Shown here: positions 4,995 through 6,316 of the stretch, piece after piece
How the letters are laid out: every line of letters begins with the position of its first letter
Position numbering within the stretch: the first letter of the stretch is position 1
From: a bacterium
GTDB taxonomy: Bacteria > Verrucomicrobiota > Verrucomicrobiia > Limisphaerales > UBA11358
Direction of reading: 5' to 3'
Assembly (NCBI GenBank): GCA_021781185.1
Contig: JAJXXI010000218.1
Span: 1-6,316, forward strand
Length of the DNA: 6,316 nt
Notes under the pieces: model-generated
The model's database searches: none
Told to the model about the DNA's origin: nothing
The model's input: the letters and a program-made list of their open reading frames with translations, nothing else
Position numbers and translations under genes: made by a program

Positions 4995-5022
4995 TTGACA
5001 GCAGGCAAAATGTCCGCAGAAT
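4995..5022 (+). promoter_or_regulatory. Sigma-70-type promoter for the tRNA gene
   Basis: A perfect -35 TTGACA (4995-5000) is followed after 16 bp by CAGAAT (5017-5022), which matches TATAAT at four of six positions. A start near 5029 would leave about ten bases of 5' leader before the tRNA at 5040, as is usual for a tRNA needing RNase P trimming. Confidence 0.5.
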
Positions 5023-5039
5023 GCTTGACCGTTAAGGTG

Positions 5040-5116
5040 GCCAGCGTAGCTCAGTTGGTTAGAGCGTGGGACTCATAAGCCCGAGGTCAGTGGTTCGATT
5101 CCACTCGCTGGCACCA
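5040..5116 (+). tRNA. tRNA-Met (anticodon CAT), CCA encoded
   Basis: A full cloverleaf of 77 nt. Acceptor stem GCCAGCG (5040-5046) pairs with CGCTGGC (5106-5112); discriminator A5113; encoded CCA at 5114-5116. The D arm is GCTC/GAGC with a nine-base loop; the anticodon loop CTCATAA (5072-5078) has CAT at 5074-5076; the T arm is AGTGG/CCACT with loop TTCGATT. The paired first acceptor base and the lack of three G-C pairs next to the loop exclude initiator tRNA. CAT could also belong to the isoleucine tRNA whose C34 becomes lysidine; elongator Met is preferred but not proven. Oddly, the pair nearest the anticodon loop is A5071 opposite G5079, and the far pair is T-G, leaving three G-C pairs in the stem. 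The 3' end borders a decayed integrated element, as expected for a tRNA used as an attachment site. Confidence 0.93.
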
Positions 5117-5122
5117 GTTTTA

Positions 5123-5145
5123 TTGAGAAATCTGGTGATTCTCAA
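5123..5145 (+). other. Hairpin just downstream of the tRNA
   Basis: TTGAGAAATC (5123-5132) and GATTCTCAA (5137-5145) form a 9-bp stem with one bulged A and the loop TGGT, six bases after the tRNA CCA. No U tract follows, so it is not a classical terminator. It might act in tRNA 3' processing or be part of the recombination site of the adjacent element. Confidence 0.45.
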
Positions 5146-5148
5146 GAT

Positions 5149-5168
5149 GTTTGCACAGAGTTTGCACA
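5149..5168 (+). repeat. Two 9-bp direct repeats GTTTGCACA, 11-bp spacing
   Basis: GTTTGCACA occurs at 5149-5157 and again at 5160-5168, with starts 11 bp apart (about one helical turn), between the tRNA and the integrase fragment. Tyrosine integrases bind short repeated arm-type sites on one face of the DNA near the attachment core, so these are candidate arm sites. No third copy was noticed nearby. Confidence 0.45.
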
Positions 5169-5196
5169 AAATTCAGCTCGACCCGCTGACAAGCGC

Positions 5197-5748
5197 GTGA
5201 GATTCCCCGTTGCCATCCGCCACCGTAGCAGCAAGGCGAAAATTTACGCGCCCGCCGGAAAGTTCGCTTACTACCGCGTCGCCTTCACCGCAGCGGGCCG
5301 GCGGAAGATGCAGACTTTCGCCGTTTATTCCGACGCCAAAGCCGCCGCCGAACGCATCGTGCGCGAAGCGGCCAGCGGTTCACAGGCTGCCGCGCTGTCC
5401 GCCAGCCAGTCCCGCGACGCACTCGCCGCCCTGCAAAGGCTCGAATCTTTCCGGCAATCCACCGGCAAACGCCTTTCCTTGCTGTCCGCCGTGTCCGGCT
5501 ATGTCGAGTTGCTCGAAAAGTTGGCTGGCCGGAGTCCGGGCGAAGCCGTCGAGGGTTATTTGCAAACCGTCGCCACCGTCAAGCGCAAGGAGATTGCCGA
5601 AGCCGTCGAGGAATTTATCGCCAGCCGCCAGCATAAGACGGAAGCCAAAGACGGCAAGCGGGCGCAACTGTCGGAAAGGGTGGTTTGTCAAACAGTCGTC
5701 ACTGCTGTTCGCGTTGCGCCAGACTTACCGCGACAAGGCCGCGTTTGA
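5197..5748 (+). pseudogene. Tyrosine-recombinase-type integrase, N-terminal fragment fused out of frame to a DnaC-like gene
   Basis: Residues 1-159 from the GTG at 5197 resemble the N-terminal arm-binding and core-binding part of tyrosine integrases common in Verrucomicrobia: RFPVAIRHRSSKAKIY, then YYRVAFTAAGRRKMQTFA, SQAAALSASQSRDALAAL and EAVEEFIASRQHK. The catalytic domain with its R-H-R-Y residues is absent. After the codon for S159 (5671-5673) the frame continues only 24 unrelated residues to TGA at 5746-5748, because the DNA from about 5675 on encodes a different protein in another frame. This is therefore a truncated gene created by a deletion or recombination. The frame is also open upstream of GTG 5197 back through the tRNA with no ATG, so the true start is uncertain. 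It sits 80 bp after the tRNA, the usual place for an integrase. The family call rests on pattern recognition of the N-terminus. Confidence 0.65.
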
Positions 5749-6031
5749 TCCGATAGACCGCGCACAGTTCGCCCGGCTGTTTGTCTTGGACGATGTTGGA
5801 TTGAGCGCTGGCGGGCGGGACGAATTGCCGTTGCTCCATGAAATTCTCGACTACAGGCACGGCGCACGCATGCCAACAATTATCACTTCAAACTTTGAAT
5901 GGGACATCATCACGAATATCATCGGCGAGCGCATGGCGGACAGGTTGCGGGAATCCGCTTTCCGCGTTTTGAAATTCACCGGGACCAGCCATCGGCGCGG
6001 AGCGAGGCAACGCTACTTTGATGCTGAATGA
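5675..6031 (+). pseudogene. DnaC/IstB-like AAA+ ATPase, C-terminal fragment (Walker A half missing)
   Basis: From about 5684 the frame reads FVKQSSLLFALRQTYRDKAA, then the Walker B strand LFVLDDVG (about 5777-5800), ELPLLHEILDYRHG, the sensor-1 segment PTIITSNF (about 5873-5896) and the arginine-finger segment GERMADRLRE (about 5924-5953), ending at TGA 6029-6031. This is the order seen in the helicase loader DnaC and in IstB-like ATPases of phages and IS21 elements, which load replicative helicase or assist transposition. The N-terminal part with the Walker A GxxGxGKT is absent, replaced by the integrase fragment, and the joined frame has no start codon of its own. It is thus a dead 3' fragment in this sequence. 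The junction lies between 5671 and 5683. Confidence 0.75.
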
Positions 6032-6046
6032 AGCACGCCTATTAAC

Positions 6047-6316
6047 ATGAAAACTAGCTCCACTCAAAACAGCGGAAGAACAGCGAATTTGCGCCCGTTC
6101 AAAAAAAGGCCAGTCTGGCAACCCCGGCGGCAGACCCAAGACGGCAAAGCTCGCGGAGTTGATACGGGAATATCTCGACGAAAAGACCGGCGGCAAATCC
6201 TCGAATGGCTGCAAAAGCACAAGCCGGAAGTCTTGCTTCACTACGCCTACGGCAAGCCGATGGACGGCGCGGATATGGAGGTGAAGGAGAAAACCACCAT
6301 TGCCGGCCTGCCGGAA
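6047..6316 (+). pseudogene. DUF5681-type (terminase small-subunit-like) gene with two compensating frameshifts, partial
   Basis: From ATG 6047 the frame reads MKTSSTQNSGRTANLRPFKK and stays open to the window edge. The family signature GQSGNPGGRPKTAKLAELIR, followed by EYLDEKTGGK, lies in the +1 frame between 6108 and about 6197, while ILEWLQKHKPEVLLHYAYGK and the rest are back in the original frame from about 6197. An R/LxF-x2-GQSGNPxGRP opening is typical of DUF5681 proteins found in phages and integrated elements, often near terminase large subunits. The first shift falls at a run of seven A (6101-6107), where six would restore the signature; the second falls within about 6195-6203. As written, a ribosome would replace about 30 conserved residues with unrelated ones. 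Explanations are real decay, sequencing or assembly errors, or programmed frameshifting. The gene starts 15 bp after the DnaC-like fragment, with no SD, and is cut by the window edge. Confidence 0.65.

Larger units (their letters stand above)
5117..6316 (+). mobile_element. Remnant of a tRNA-associated prophage or integrative element (open at right edge)
   Basis: Directly after the tRNA 3' end come a hairpin, paired 9-bp direct repeats, an integrase N-terminal fragment, the C-terminal half of a DnaC/IstB-like ATPase and a DUF5681-type gene with frameshifts. Integrase next to a tRNA, a helicase-loader-like ATPase and a terminase-small-subunit-like protein are typical of temperate phages and related elements. 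All the genes seen are broken or frame-disrupted. The left boundary is inferred to lie in or just after the tRNA 3' end; no second copy of the tRNA end is present, so the right boundary lies outside the window. Confidence 0.6.

Noticed and set aside
4478..5035. A 185-codon plus-strand frame
   Set aside because: Antisense to the complete DNA glycosylase gene; no independent support.
5147..5200. A 17-codon ORF (ATG 5147) between the tRNA and the integrase fragment
   Set aside because: Very short, no ribosome binding site, and it runs through the GTTTGCACA repeats; more likely att-site DNA.
5888..6241. A 117-codon minus-strand frame
   Set aside because: Antisense to the DnaC-like fragment and DUF5681-like gene, both of which show recognisable motifs on the plus strand.
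1..6316. CRISPR array, rRNA, retron, toxin-antitoxin or defence genes
   Set aside because: No regularly spaced repeats, rRNA segments or characteristic motifs were found on either strand.

Overview
This 6.3-kb stretch looks like bacterial chromosome, most likely from Verrucomicrobiota (a Pedosphaera/Limisphaerales-type genome). The pointers are a Verrucomicrobia-style integrase N-terminus, a dispersed palindromic repeat built from CACAGATG-like decamers, a pyrR-pyrB pair without pyrI, and a near absence of Shine-Dalgarno sequences. The assignment is inference from family resemblance; no marker gene settles it.

Layout. (1) Positions 1-78 hold the first 26 codons of an IS630-family transposase running off the left edge on the minus strand. 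(2) Positions 210-683 (+) carry two tiny membrane proteins, a GlsB/YeaQ/YmgE-family protein and a DUF3185-family protein, 12 bp apart. (3) Positions 719-2629 (-) are a pyrimidine unit: a small protein of unknown function, then a PyrR-binding-loop-like RNA structure, a possible 22-codon leader ORF, pyrR and pyrB. (4) Positions 2630-3166 are poorly coding, with two doubtful ORFs and a perfect 16-bp palindrome. (5) Positions 3167-3679 (+) encode a NUDIX hydrolase whose last codons and stop lie inside a 93-bp inverted-repeat element (3658-3750). (6) clpP (3801-4421, +) and a 3-methyladenine DNA glycosylase (4418-4969, -) converge and share the four bases TTAA for both stop codons. (7) A CAT-anticodon tRNA (5040-5116, +), with its own promoter, is followed by the wreck of an integrated element: an integrase N-terminus joined out of frame to the C-terminal half of a DnaC/IstB-like ATPase, then a DUF5681-type (terminase-small-subunit-like) gene with two compensating frameshifts that runs off the right edge.

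How it works together. The most interesting part is the pyr region. The minus-strand RNA just upstream of pyrR folds into a hairpin with the CNGNGA hexaloop, GGYU-side stem and 5' internal bulge expected of a PyrR binding loop. The lower stem of that hairpin contains the only convincing Shine-Dalgarno-like sequence I found in the window (AAGGA). It precedes a 22-codon ORF whose stop codon overlaps the pyrR start, and pyrR itself has no ribosome binding site. I infer an autoregulatory circuit in which PyrR with uridine nucleotides closes the hairpin, hides the leader SD and lowers coupled translation of pyrR. The right end looks like a tRNA-targeted prophage or integrative element that has largely decayed.
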